A stretch of DNA of 64,000 nucleotides from Streptomyces spiroverticillatus (lineage in GTDB: Bacteria > Actinomycetota > Actinomycetes > Streptomycetales > Streptomycetaceae), in the NCBI GenBank assembly GCA_014650415.1, contig BMUX01000011.1, positions 1 through 64,000 on the forward strand, given 5' to 3'. The notes under the pieces are model-generated. The model was not told the origin of the DNA. It searched no databases and saw only the letters and a program-made list of their open reading frames with translations. The translations under genes and the position numbers were made by a program. Numbering within the stretch: the stretch's first letter is position 1; each line of letters opens with the position of its first letter. Shown here one piece after another: positions 14,835-23,603 of this stretch.

Positions 14835-16616
14835 ATGAATCCCCAGCGTTCGTCGGCGAGGATCAGGCAGGTCGCCGGAGCGGCGGTCGTCGTGGCCGCC
14901 CTCATGACCACCGCTGCGTGCGGTGGCGGCGGTGACAAGGGCAAAGACGGCGACAAGAGCGGTGGCAAGGGCGCGGGCTTCAACGCGGCCACCGGTGACA
15001 AGATCGCGAACCCGTCCACCAAGGCGGGCGGCACGCTGAAGATGATCAGCAAGCAGGACCTGGACTCTGCCGACCCGCAGCGTCAGTACTACGGCATGGC
15101 CTGGGACTTCTCCCGCTTCTACTCGCGTCAGCTGGTCACCTACGCGGCCAAGCCGGGCAACGCCAGCTCGGAGCTCGTGCCGGACCTCGCCAAGGCCAAC
15201 GGCAAGATCTCGAACGGCGGCAAGACCTACACGTACGAGCTCAAGGACGGGATCGCCTGGGAGGACGGCACGCCGATCACCTCCAAGGACATCAAGTACG
15301 GCATCTCGCGCATCTGGGCCAAGGAAGCCATCACCGGCGGCCCGACCTACCTGAAGCAGGCCCTGGACCCGAAGGGCGAGTACCAGGGCCCGTACAAGGA
15401 CAAGACCAGCGACGGTCCCAAGGGCATCGAGACGCCCAACGACAAGACCATCGTCTTCAACCTGGCGACGCCCAACGTCGACTTCGAGCAGATGCTGGCG
15501 ATGCCGGCCGGCTCCCCGGTGAAGAAGGAGAAGGACACCGGTGCCAAGTACCAGCTGAAGCCGTTCTCCTCCGGCCCGTACAAGTTCGAGTCGTACGCGC
15601 CGAAGAAGTCCATCTCGCTGGTGCGCAACGACAAGTGGAAGAAGGAGACGGACACCGTCCGTGCCGCCCTTCCCGACAAGATCACCGTCACGATCAACTC
15701 CAACATGGAAGCCCTCGACAAGCTTCTGATCAAGGGTGACTACGACGTCGACATGAACGGCACCGGCCTGACTCAGTCCGGCCGCATCGAGGCGCTGAAG
15801 AAGCACAAGGACAACGTCGACAACATCCAGACGTCGTTCACCCGCTACGTCGACATGACGCCGGTCGCCCCGCTGAACAACGTCGCCTGCCGCAAGGCGG
15901 TCGTCTACGCGACCGACTTCAAGTCGCTCCAGGAGGTCCGCGGCGGCGAGGAGGCCGGCGGTCCGCTGGCCACCACCATGCTGCCCACCACCATCAAGGG
16001 CTACGACGACTACGACCCGTACGGCGTCAAGGCCCGTGGCGGCAAGCCGGACGTGGCCAAGGCCAAGGAGCAGCTGAAGGCCTGCAACCAGCCGGACGGC
16101 TTCTCCACCAAGATCAGCGCGCGCAGCAACAACCCGGGTGAGAAGGAGACCGCCGAGGCTCTCCAGCAGTCCCTCAAGGCCGTCGGCATCAAGGCCGAGG
16201 TCGAGGTCATCGACGGCGCCGAGTCGCAGTCCATCACCGGTTCGCCGAAGGTCGTCAAGGAGCGCAAGATCGGTCTGATCATGACCGGTTGGGGCCCCGA
16301 CTTCCCGACCGGCCAGGGCTTCTCGCAGCCGCTGATCGACGGCCGCTTCATCGCTCCGACCGGTAACTACAACGGCTCGGAGACGAACGACCCGGCGATC
16401 AACAAGATGTTCGACGACGCGCTGAAGGCGACCGACCCGGACAAGGCCGCGGAGTTCTACAAGCAGATCAACCACAAGACCGCCGACATCGCCGCGCAGA
16501 TGCCGTTCCTGTACGAGAAGAACTTCTCGTGGCGCAGCTCGCGGCTGACGAACGTCTACTCGTCGACCGCCTACAACGGCCGCTACGACTACGCGTCGCT
16601 CGGCGTCGTGAAGTAG
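14835..16616 (+). CDS. Peptide-binding lipoprotein of the ABC transporter
   Basis: A 593-aa family 5 solute-binding protein (OppA/DppA-like) that captures peptides or similar ligands outside the cell. The lipoprotein signal ends at LMTTAAC with Cys29 as the lipid-modified residue. A Gly/Lys/Asp linker follows, then the family fold with segments such as LKDGIAWEDGTPITSKDIKY and FNLATPNVDFEQML. The ATG at 14835 has CGGAGG 11 bases upstream. Codon use is very highly biased to C/G endings, which fits high expression. Confidence 0.95.
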   Translation: MNPQRSSARIRQVAGAAVVVAALMTTAACGGGGDKGKDGDKSGGKGAGFNAATGDKIANPSTKAGGTLKMISKQDLDSADPQRQYYGMAWDFSRFYSRQLVTYAAKPGNASSELVPDLAKANGKISNGGKTYTYELKDGIAWEDGTPITSKDIKYGISRIWAKEAITGGPTYLKQALDPKGEYQGPYKDKTSDGPKGIETPNDKTIVFNLATPNVDFEQMLAMPAGSPVKKEKDTGAKYQLKPFSSGPYKFESYAPKKSISLVRNDKWKKETDTVRAALPDKITVTINSNMEALDKLLIKGDYDVDMNGTGLTQSGRIEALKKHKDNVDNIQTSFTRYVDMTPVAPLNNVACRKAVVYATDFKSLQEVRGGEEAGGPLATTMLPTTIKGYDDYDPYGVKARGGKPDVAKAKEQLKACNQPDGFSTKISARSNNPGEKETAEALQQSLKAVGIKAEVEVIDGAESQSITGSPKVVKERKIGLIMTGWGPDFPTGQGFSQPLIDGRFIAPTGNYNGSETNDPAINKMFDDALKATDPDKAAEFYKQINHKTADIAAQMPFLYEKNFSWRSSRLTNVYSSTAYNGRYDYASLGVVK

Positions 16617-16706
16617 TCCTCACCGAGGACCAGTTGATCCCCACCATCGCCAACCCGCCAAGCCCGAAGGGCAGGTGATGGCCGCAGGAGGCGGCCGGAG
16701 GACCCC

Positions 16707-17744
16707 GTGACCCGGGGTGCTCCGGCCGCCACCGGGCCGCGCACAGTGCTTGCTTACGTCATCCGGCGCCTGTTCGCCGTCGTCATGATGCTGTTGGTCG
16801 TCACTCTGACGACCTTCGTCATCTTCTTCGTCCTGCCCAAATGGGCCGGACAGGACCCCGCCCTGCTGTTCGTCGGCAAGCAGACCGACGCGGCGTCCAT
16901 CCAGGGCATCCGGGAGAAGCTGGGTCTCGCCGACCCCGTCCTCGTGCAGTTCTGGCACTTCGTCCAGGCGCTGTTCGTCGGCCGGGAGTACTCCAGCGGA
17001 ACTGACGTCACCCAGTGTGCGGCCCCCTGCTTCGGCTACTCCTTCCGCACCGAGCAGGAAGTCTGGCCGCAGCTCACCGACGCCCTTCCGGTCACCCTGT
17101 CCCTCGCGGCGGGCGCGTGCCTGCTGTGGGTCGTCGGCGGTGTCGCCGCGGGCGTGGTCTCGGCGCTTCGCCGGGGCACGATCTGGGACCGGGCGGCGAT
17201 GAGCATCGCCCTGGCCGGCGTCTCGCTCCCCATCTACTTCACCGGCCTGCTCTCGCTGGCCATCTTCAGCTTCAAACTGGGCTGGATCGAGGGCGAGTTC
17301 GCCTCGTTCTCCGACGACCCGGCCCAGTGGTTCCAGAGCCTGCTGCTGCCCTGGATCACCCTCGCCTTCCTGTACGCCGCCATGTACGCCCGACTGACCC
17401 GGGCGAGCATGCTGGAGATCCTGGGCGAGGACTACATCCGTACCGCCCGCGCCAAGGGCCTCACCGAACGCGTCGTCATCAGCAAGCACGCGATGCGTTC
17501 CACCTGGACCCCGGTCCTCACCCTGCTCGGCCTGGACCTCGGCGCCCTCCTCGGCGGCGCGATCCTGACCGAGTCCACGTACAACCTCCCGGGTCTCGGC
17601 CGGCTCGCGGTCGACGCGATCGCCCAGAAGGACCTGCCCGTGATCCTCGGCGTCACGCTGATCGCGGCGATCTTCATCTGCGTCGCCAACCTTCTCGTGG
17701 ACATGCTGTACGCCGTCATCGACCCGCGAGTGAGGCTCGGATGA
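16707..17744 (+). CDS. Oligopeptide ABC transporter permease (OppB/DppB type)
   Basis: A 345-aa permease with the OppB pattern: YVIRRLFAVVMMLLVVTLTT as the first helix, an extended external loop, then five helices. The EAA loop reads YIRTARAKGLTERVVISKHAMR. The GTG at 16707 has GGAGGA 4 bases upstream. The stop overlaps the next ATG (ATGA, 17741-17744). It forms the membrane channel together with the OppC-like subunit. Confidence 0.93.
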   Translation: MTRGAPAATGPRTVLAYVIRRLFAVVMMLLVVTLTTFVIFFVLPKWAGQDPALLFVGKQTDAASIQGIREKLGLADPVLVQFWHFVQALFVGREYSSGTDVTQCAAPCFGYSFRTEQEVWPQLTDALPVTLSLAAGACLLWVVGGVAAGVVSALRRGTIWDRAAMSIALAGVSLPIYFTGLLSLAIFSFKLGWIEGEFASFSDDPAQWFQSLLLPWITLAFLYAAMYARLTRASMLEILGEDYIRTARAKGLTERVVISKHAMRSTWTPVLTLLGLDLGALLGGAILTESTYNLPGLGRLAVDAIAQKDLPVILGVTLIAAIFICVANLLVDMLYAVIDPRVRLG

Positions 17745-18874
17745 CCGACTTCGACAAGCCCGCCACCGCCGCTTCCGCCGCGGAGACCGTGCCCGACACC
17801 ACCGTGGGCGTCCCGCAGGCCGTCGGCTCCGCGCCGTCGACCTCCTTCCTGGAGGTCCGCGACCTGCGGGTGCACTTCCCCACCGACGACGGTCTGGTCA
17901 AGTCCGTCGACGGGCTCAGCTTCCAGCTGGAGAAGGGCCAGACCCTCGGCATCGTCGGCGAGTCCGGCTCCGGCAAGTCGGTCACCTCGCTCGGCATCAT
18001 GGGCCTGCACACCACGGGTCAGTACGGCCGCAGCAAGGCCCGCGTCACCGGTGAGATCTGGTTCGACGGGCAGGAACTGCTCGGCGCCGATCCGGACGAG
18101 GTGCGCAAGCTGCGCGGCCGCGAGATGGCGATGATCTTCCAGGACCCGCTCTCCGCGATGCACCCGTACTACACGGTCGGCAAGCAGATCGTGGAGGCCT
18201 ACCGGGTCCACCACAACGTCGACAAGAAGGTCGCGCGCAAGCGGGCGATCGAGATGCTCGACCTGGTCGGCATCCCGCAGCCCGACAAGCGCGTGGACTC
18301 CTACCCGCACGAGTTCTCCGGCGGTATGCGCCAGCGCGCGATGATCGCGATGTCGCTGGTCAACAACCCCAACCTGCTGATCGCGGACGAGCCGACGACC
18401 GCCCTGGACGTCACCGTCCAGGCGCAGATCCTCGACCTGATCCGCGACCTCCAGAAGGAGTTCGGCTCCGCGGTCATCATGATCACGCACGACCTCGGCG
18501 TCGTCGCGGAGATGGCCGACCAGCTGCTCGTCATGTACGGCGGCCGGTGCGTCGAGCGGGGCAGCGCGGAAGAGGTCTTCTACCAGCCGCAGCACCCGTA
18601 CACCTGGGGTCTGCTGGGCTCGATGCCGCGCATCGACCGCGAGCAGACCGAGCGGCTGATCCCGGTCAAGGGCTCGCCGCCGTCGCTGATCAACATCCCC
18701 GACGGCTGTGCCTTCAACCCGCGCTGTCCGTACGCCGACGTGCCCAAGGGCAACGTCACCCGGACCGTGCGGCCCGAGCTGCAGCAGGTCAGCAGCGGTC
18801 ACTACTCGGCCTGCCACCTCTCGGCCGAGCAGCGGACCCGGATCTGGACCGAAGAGATTGCGCCGAAGCTGTGA
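17741..18874 (+). CDS. Oligopeptide ABC transporter ATPase (OppD/DppD type)
   Basis: A 377-aa ATP-binding subunit. A flexible N-terminus (about 30 residues) precedes Walker A GESGSGKS, a Q-loop in MIFQDPLSAMHP, the signature FSGGMRQR and Walker B LLIADEPTTALD. The C-terminal oligopeptide-transporter extension contains the cysteine motif GCAFNPRCPYA typical of this subfamily. The start is coupled to the OppB-like stop. Confidence 0.95.
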   Translation: MTDFDKPATAASAAETVPDTTVGVPQAVGSAPSTSFLEVRDLRVHFPTDDGLVKSVDGLSFQLEKGQTLGIVGESGSGKSVTSLGIMGLHTTGQYGRSKARVTGEIWFDGQELLGADPDEVRKLRGREMAMIFQDPLSAMHPYYTVGKQIVEAYRVHHNVDKKVARKRAIEMLDLVGIPQPDKRVDSYPHEFSGGMRQRAMIAMSLVNNPNLLIADEPTTALDVTVQAQILDLIRDLQKEFGSAVIMITHDLGVVAEMADQLLVMYGGRCVERGSAEEVFYQPQHPYTWGLLGSMPRIDREQTERLIPVKGSPPSLINIPDGCAFNPRCPYADVPKGNVTRTVRPELQQVSSGHYSACHLSAEQRTRIWTEEIAPKL

Positions 18875-20019
18875 GCGATGAAGCTGTGACGAGCGGTGAA
18901 GCCGTGAGCGAGAACGAGACGAAGGCGGCCGAGCCCGCGCAGGCAGCCGTCAAGCCCAAGGGCGAGCCGCTGCTCAAGGTCGAGAACCTGGTCAAGCACT
19001 TCCCGATCAGGTCCGGGCTGATGCAGCGCCAGACCGGCGCGGTCAAGGCCGTCGACGGGCTGTCCTTCGAGGTGTACCCGGGGGAGACCCTGGGCGTCGT
19101 CGGCGAGTCCGGCTGCGGTAAGTCGACCATGGGCCGGCTGATCACCCGCCTGCTGGAGCCGACCAGCGGCAAGGTCGAGTTCGAGGGCAACGACATCACC
19201 CACATGTCCACGGCGAAGATGCGTCCGCACCGTCGCGACGTGCAGATGATCTTCCAGGACCCGTACTCCTCGCTGAACCCGCGCCACACGATCGGCACGA
19301 TCGTCAGCGCGCCGTTCAAGCTCCAGGGCGTCACGCCCGAGGGCGGGGTCAAGAAGGAAGTGCAGCGGCTGATGGCCCTCGTGGGCCTCAACCCCGAGCA
19401 CTACAACCGCTACCCGCACGAGTTCTCCGGCGGCCAGCGCCAGCGCATCGGCATCGCCCGCGCGCTCGCGCTCAACCCCAAGCTGGTGGTCGCGGACGAG
19501 CCGGTCTCGGCCCTCGACGTGTCGATCCAGGCGCAGGTGGTCAACCTGCTGGACGACCTCCAGCAGGAGCTGGGCCTGACGTACGTGATCATCGCGCACG
19601 ACCTGTCGGTCATCCGGCACGTCTCCGACCGGATCGCGGTGATGTACCTCGGCAAGATCGTCGAGCTGGCGGACCGCGCGTCGCTGTACAAGGCGCCGAT
19701 GCACCCGTACACCAAGGCGCTCATGTCGGCGGTGCCGGTGCCGGACCCCAGGCGGCGCGGCGTCAAGAGCGAGCGCATCCTGCTCAAGGGCGACGTGCCC
19801 TCGCCGATCAAGCCGCCGAGCGGCTGCCGGTTCCACACCCGGTGCTGGAAGGCGACCGAGATCTGCCTGACGCAGGACCCGCCGCTGCTTGAGCTCAAGC
19901 CCGGCCAGCAGGTGGCCTGCCACCACCCGGAGAACGCCGCGGACCAGGCGCCGGGCGAGGAGATCGTGGCGGAGGCGAAGGACGCGGTGAAGGTCGTGGA
20001 CGTCGCCAAGGACGCCTAG
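18871..20019 (+). CDS. Oligopeptide ABC transporter ATPase (OppF/DppF type)
   Basis: A 382-aa ATP-binding subunit with Walker A GESGCGKST, Q-loop MIFQDPYSSLNPRH, signature FSGGQRQRIGIARAL and Walker B VVADEPVSALDVS. The C-terminal GCRFHTRCWKATEIC cysteine motif is present. The GTG at 18871 overlaps the OppD-like stop (GTGA); GTGs at 18886 and 18904 are in frame and would shorten the acidic N-terminus. It ends the transporter operon. Confidence 0.94.
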   Translation: MSDEAVTSGEAVSENETKAAEPAQAAVKPKGEPLLKVENLVKHFPIRSGLMQRQTGAVKAVDGLSFEVYPGETLGVVGESGCGKSTMGRLITRLLEPTSGKVEFEGNDITHMSTAKMRPHRRDVQMIFQDPYSSLNPRHTIGTIVSAPFKLQGVTPEGGVKKEVQRLMALVGLNPEHYNRYPHEFSGGQRQRIGIARALALNPKLVVADEPVSALDVSIQAQVVNLLDDLQQELGLTYVIIAHDLSVIRHVSDRIAVMYLGKIVELADRASLYKAPMHPYTKALMSAVPVPDPRRRGVKSERILLKGDVPSPIKPPSGCRFHTRCWKATEICLTQDPPLLELKPGQQVACHHPENAADQAPGEEIVAEAKDAVKVVDVAKDA

Positions 20020-20193
20020 GCGTACGGGAGTTGAGCAAGGGGGAATCCGGACGTACGGGTTCCAACCGGCCGGTAGGGCACGACTTCGTAAAGTCATGTA
20101 CATGTCGGTCGCATCCCGGAACGGGAGAGTGCAGAGTCGGCGCGTCTGCTCCACACACCGTGGGGCAGGGCAACGCGTTCGAAGGGATGACTC

Positions 20194-21585
20194 ATGGCAC
20201 TCTCCCGTTCGGCACGTCTGGCGGCGGTCGCTCTCGCGGCCTCCTCCTTCTGTCTGGTGGCGGCCGCCCCCGGCCCGAAACCCGGGTCCGTGGGCGTCGA
20301 CGACCCGTACTTCCCCAACCTCGGCAACGGCGGCTTCGACGTCCGCCACTACGACCTGGGGCTGGACTACAACCCCGACACCGACCGCCTCGACGGCACG
20401 ACGAAGATCACCGCCAAGGCGCTGAAGAACCTCTCCTCCTTCCACCTCGACCTCCAGAAGCTCACGGTCGACTCGATATCCGTGAACGGCAGACGTGCCG
20501 ACTTCAGCCGCAAGGGCGACGACATCCGCATCACGCCCCGCCACTGGCTGGAGAAGGGCGACACCTTCACCGTCGAGGTGAAGTACGGGGGAGTGCCCGA
20601 GGCGCTGTCCGGGCCGATCGTCTTCGGCTCCGACTACGGCTGGATGAAGACCACCGACGGCGTCTTCGTCGCCTGCGAGCCGAACGCCGCCTCCACCTGG
20701 TTCCCCGGCAGCGACCACCCCTCCGACAAGGCCACCTTCGACATCCGCATCAAGGCCCCCAAGGGCCTCAAGGGCGTCTCCAACGGCCGCCTGGTCTCCA
20801 CCACGGACCAGGGCGACAAGACCCTCACCCACTGGCGCACCACCAAGCCCATGGCCACCTACCTGGCCACCGCCACCATCGGCAAGTTCGACGTCAAGCA
20901 GGGCGTCACCCCCGGCGGCACCCCGATCTACGTCGCCATCGACCCCGTACTGAAGAACAGCAGCAGCGTCGACGTGTACGGCGTGACCGCCGAGGTCACC
21001 GACTACTGGTCCGAGCTCTTCGGGAAGTACCCCTTCGAGGAGACCGGCGCGATCGTCGACGACATGCCGCAGGCCGGGTTCTCCCTGGAGACCCAGACCA
21101 AGCCGGTGTACTCGGCGATCCGCAGCGAGTCGACCATCGCGCACGAGCTGGCCCACCAGTGGTTCGGCGACTCCGTCTCGGTCGAGGAGTGGCAGAACAT
21201 CTGGCTCAACGAGGGCTTCGCCACCTACAGCCAGTGGCTGTGGGAGGAGCACAAGGGGCGCGGCAACGCCCACGACCTGATGCGCGCCTCGTACAACGCG
21301 CGCCCGGCCGAGTCGGCGTTCTGGCAGACCGTGGTCGGCGACCCGCAGCGCGACACGATGTTCGCCTCCGCCGTCTACAACCGCGGCGCCATGACGCTCC
21401 AGGTGCTGCGCGAGAAGATCGGCGACAAGGCCTTCTTCAAGCTGCTGCGCACCTGGGTCTCCGACTACAAGTACGCCAACGCGGAGACCAGCGAGTTCAT
21501 CAAGTACGCGGAGCGGATCTCCGGACAGCAGCTCGACGGGCTCTTCAACACCTGGCTGTACACGAAGGGCAAGCCCGCGCTGTGA
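20194..21585 (+). CDS. Secreted M1-family zinc metallopeptidase
   Basis: A 463-aa aminopeptidase-like enzyme with a Sec signal peptide (MALSRSARLAAVALAASSFC). The zinc site is complete: H317-E-L-A-H321 followed after 18 residues by Glu340 in NEGFATY. The family's exopeptidase motif GxMEN is replaced by a QAGFSLETQTKP segment, as in short bacterial M1 members. It is about half the length of PepN, lacking the C-terminal helical domain. The ATG at 20194 has GAAGGG 7 bases upstream. Lying just after a peptide importer, it may release peptides for uptake. It starts 174 bases after the operon, in which I saw no other gene. Confidence 0.93.
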   Translation: MALSRSARLAAVALAASSFCLVAAAPGPKPGSVGVDDPYFPNLGNGGFDVRHYDLGLDYNPDTDRLDGTTKITAKALKNLSSFHLDLQKLTVDSISVNGRRADFSRKGDDIRITPRHWLEKGDTFTVEVKYGGVPEALSGPIVFGSDYGWMKTTDGVFVACEPNAASTWFPGSDHPSDKATFDIRIKAPKGLKGVSNGRLVSTTDQGDKTLTHWRTTKPMATYLATATIGKFDVKQGVTPGGTPIYVAIDPVLKNSSSVDVYGVTAEVTDYWSELFGKYPFEETGAIVDDMPQAGFSLETQTKPVYSAIRSESTIAHELAHQWFGDSVSVEEWQNIWLNEGFATYSQWLWEEHKGRGNAHDLMRASYNARPAESAFWQTVVGDPQRDTMFASAVYNRGAMTLQVLREKIGDKAFFKLLRTWVSDYKYANAETSEFIKYAERISGQQLDGLFNTWLYTKGKPAL

Positions 21586-21639
21586 GCCACACGCCCGTCA
21601 CAAAGCCGTTCGGAGCCCGTACGTAGGTAACAATGTCGC

Positions 21640-22311
21640 GTGCTCCAGGAACTCTTCAGCCCCTCCGTCCAACATGTGCTCGACCTCGTCGGGATCTTCG
21701 TCTTCGCGATCTCCGGCGCGCTGCTCGCCGTCCGCAAGAACTTCGACGTCTTCGGCATGGCGGTCCTCGCGGAGGTCACCGCACTGGGCGGGGGGCTGTT
21801 CCGCGACCTGATCATCGGCGCGGTGCCGCCCGCCGCCTTCAGCGACCTGGGGTACTTCACCACCCCGCTGCTGGCCACCGTCCTGGTCTTCTTCCTGCAC
21901 CCCGAGGTGGAGCGCATCCAGCTCGGGGTGAACGTCTTCGACGCGGCCGGCCTCGGTCTGTTCGCCGTCACGGGCACGGCCAAGGCGTACGACTACGGGC
22001 TCGGCCTGACCGCGTCCGCGACGCTCGGTCTCGCCTCGGCGGTCGGCGGCGGCGTACTGCGCGACGTGCTGGCCAACGAGGTGCCGTCGCTGCTGCGCTG
22101 GGACCGGGACCTGTACGCGGTGCCCGCGATCGTGGGGGCGGCGATGGTCGCGCTGTGCATCCGCTTCGACGTGCTCAACCCCTTCACCAGCGGACTCGCC
22201 GTGGTCACCGCCTTCGGGCTGCGGCTGGCCGCGCTGAAGTTCCACTGGCGGGCGCCGAGGGCCTGGCACAGGTCGTCGGTGAAGGTGGAGGCGCCGGATC
22301 AGGCGGGGTGA
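21640..22311 (+). CDS. TRIC-type (UPF0126) membrane protein
   Basis: A 223-aa membrane protein with about seven hydrophobic helices and the family's twofold internal repeat. The conserved pattern GGG-x-x-RD appears twice: ALGGGLFRDLIIG and AVGGGVLRDVLANEVP. Bacterial members related to trimeric intracellular cation channels conduct potassium or other monovalent ions. The GTG at 21640 has a weak AGGTA upstream. It starts 54 bases after the M1 gene. Confidence 0.9.
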   Translation: MLQELFSPSVQHVLDLVGIFVFAISGALLAVRKNFDVFGMAVLAEVTALGGGLFRDLIIGAVPPAAFSDLGYFTTPLLATVLVFFLHPEVERIQLGVNVFDAAGLGLFAVTGTAKAYDYGLGLTASATLGLASAVGGGVLRDVLANEVPSLLRWDRDLYAVPAIVGAAMVALCIRFDVLNPFTSGLAVVTAFGLRLAALKFHWRAPRAWHRSSVKVEAPDQAG

Positions 22312-22347
22312 TTCCGGGGGCGCCCGGTGCTCCCGTACGAGAAAAGC

Positions 22348-22376
22348 TACCGCTCAGTAATCGGCCGGTGTAGCGT
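22348..22376 (+). promoter_or_regulatory. Leaderless promoter with TetR-like operator
   Basis: TAGCGT (22371-22376) is placed as a -10 element so that transcription would begin at the ATG at 22384. TACCG-CT-CAGTA (22348-22359) is an imperfect palindrome in the -35 zone. Its TACNG...CNGTA form resembles TetR-family sites near actinobacterial lipid genes. Confidence 0.4.
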
Positions 22377-22383
22377 GCCAGGC

Positions 22384-23232
22384 ATGGCACAGATTCCCAC
22401 CGGGTCCCTCGGGGACAGCGAGTTCGACCGCGACACCGCCGTGCGGCTGCGCGAGCCGGGCGTGTACGACGCGGAACTCTCCGCGGGCTGGACGATCATC
22501 AACGCCGTCAACGGCGGCTACCTCCTCGCCGTCATCGGCCGCGCCCTCGCCGACGCGCTCCCGCACCCGGACCCGTTCACGGTCTCCGCGCACTACTTCA
22601 CGCCGTCCGTCCCCGGACCGGCCGTCGTGCGCACGGACGTCGTACGGAGCGGGCGCACGCTCTCCTCCGGACAGGCGTCCCTCTTCCAGTACGACGAGGA
22701 GGGCAACGAGGTCGAACGCATCCGCGTCCTCGCCTCCTACGGCGACCTCGACGCCCTCACCGACGACGTCCGTACGACCGCGAAGCCGCCCGCGATCCCG
22801 CCGCAGGAGCACTGCTTCGGGGCGTCCGACGGGCCCGCCCCGCCGATCCCCGGCTCCAACGCCATCACCGACCGCCTCGACCTGCGGCTCGACCCGGCGA
22901 CCGTCGGCTGGGCGATCGGCGCACCGTCCGGCAAGGGCGAGATGCGGGCCTGGTTCGGGCTGGCGGACGGCCGCGACGCGGACCCGCTGTCGCTGCTGCT
23001 CACCGTCGACGCGCTGCCCCCGACCAGCTTCGAGCTGGGGTTGAAGGGCTGGACGCCGACCGTCGAACTGACCTGTCACGTACGGTGCCGGCCCGCGCCG
23101 GGACCCCTGCGGGTCGCCATCGTCACCCGCAACCTGGCGGGCGGCTTCCTGGAGGAGGACGCCGAGGTCTGGGACAGCGCGGACCGGCTGGTGGCGCAGT
23201 CGCGGCAGCTGGCGCGGGCGCCGCGGCAGTAG
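22384..23232 (+). CDS. Acyl-CoA thioesterase-like protein (double hotdog)
   Basis: A 282-aa protein resembling TesB-like thioesterases with two hotdog repeats. The first contains NAVNGGYLLAVIGRAL (about 36-51) and FTVSAHYFTPSVPG, patterns typical of the hotdog helix and strand. The second half has PLSLLLTVDALPPTSFELG. The likely activity is hydrolysis of acyl-CoA or a related thioester in the cytoplasm; the substrate is unknown. The ATG at 22384 lacks a Shine-Dalgarno but lies 8 bases after a -10-like box, so translation may be leaderless. Confidence 0.85.
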   Translation: MAQIPTGSLGDSEFDRDTAVRLREPGVYDAELSAGWTIINAVNGGYLLAVIGRALADALPHPDPFTVSAHYFTPSVPGPAVVRTDVVRSGRTLSSGQASLFQYDEEGNEVERIRVLASYGDLDALTDDVRTTAKPPAIPPQEHCFGASDGPAPPIPGSNAITDRLDLRLDPATVGWAIGAPSGKGEMRAWFGLADGRDADPLSLLLTVDALPPTSFELGLKGWTPTVELTCHVRCRPAPGPLRVAIVTRNLAGGFLEEDAEVWDSADRLVAQSRQLARAPRQ

Positions 23233-23276
23233 GCGTTTCTCGGGGTGGTCGGGGTCGACTCCCGGGGTGGTCGGGG

Positions 23277-23456
23277 TCAGCGGCGGCTGCGGCCCCGGCC
23301 GCCCCAGCCGGAGCCGATGCCCGCCACGTGCAGGGCCATGAAGGCCAGGCCGAGCAGCATCAGGCTGGTCGGCATGAAGATGTGGTTCGCCGATATCTCG
23401 GCCGCGTTGATGATGAACGCGATGGCGAAAAGTACCGCTCCCACGATTGCCAGCAT
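23277..23456 (-). CDS. Small membrane protein (59 aa)
   Basis: A 59-aa protein with two hydrophobic helices (about 2-17 and 29-47) separated by NAAEISANH and a basic C-terminal tail rich in Gly and Arg. A good AAGGAGA lies 7 bases before the ATG at 23456, and codon use is coding-like. No family is recognised. It is convergent with the thioesterase-like gene and divergent from the WYL regulator. Confidence 0.72.
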   Translation of the reverse strand: MLAIVGAVLFAIAFIINAAEISANHIFMPTSLMLLGLAFMALHVAGIGSGWGGRGRSRR

Positions 23457-23603
23457 CTGAAGTCTCCTTGTGTGCTTGCCAGTTGACTGGCTCGGCCGAC
23501 CGGTCCTGCGACCTCGTGCCGGTTGGTCCTGCGACCCCTTACGGAATCCTTATGCGCCGGGTGCCCCCGGTGCGGGCGGACATGCGGTGGGAGGGTGGCC
23601 GTT

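Noticed and set aside
13690..20019. A specific substrate (dipeptide, nickel or antibiotic) for the ABC importer
   Set aside because: The binding protein belongs to the broad family 5 and no diagnostic residue can be read without alignment, so only an oligopeptide-type label is given.
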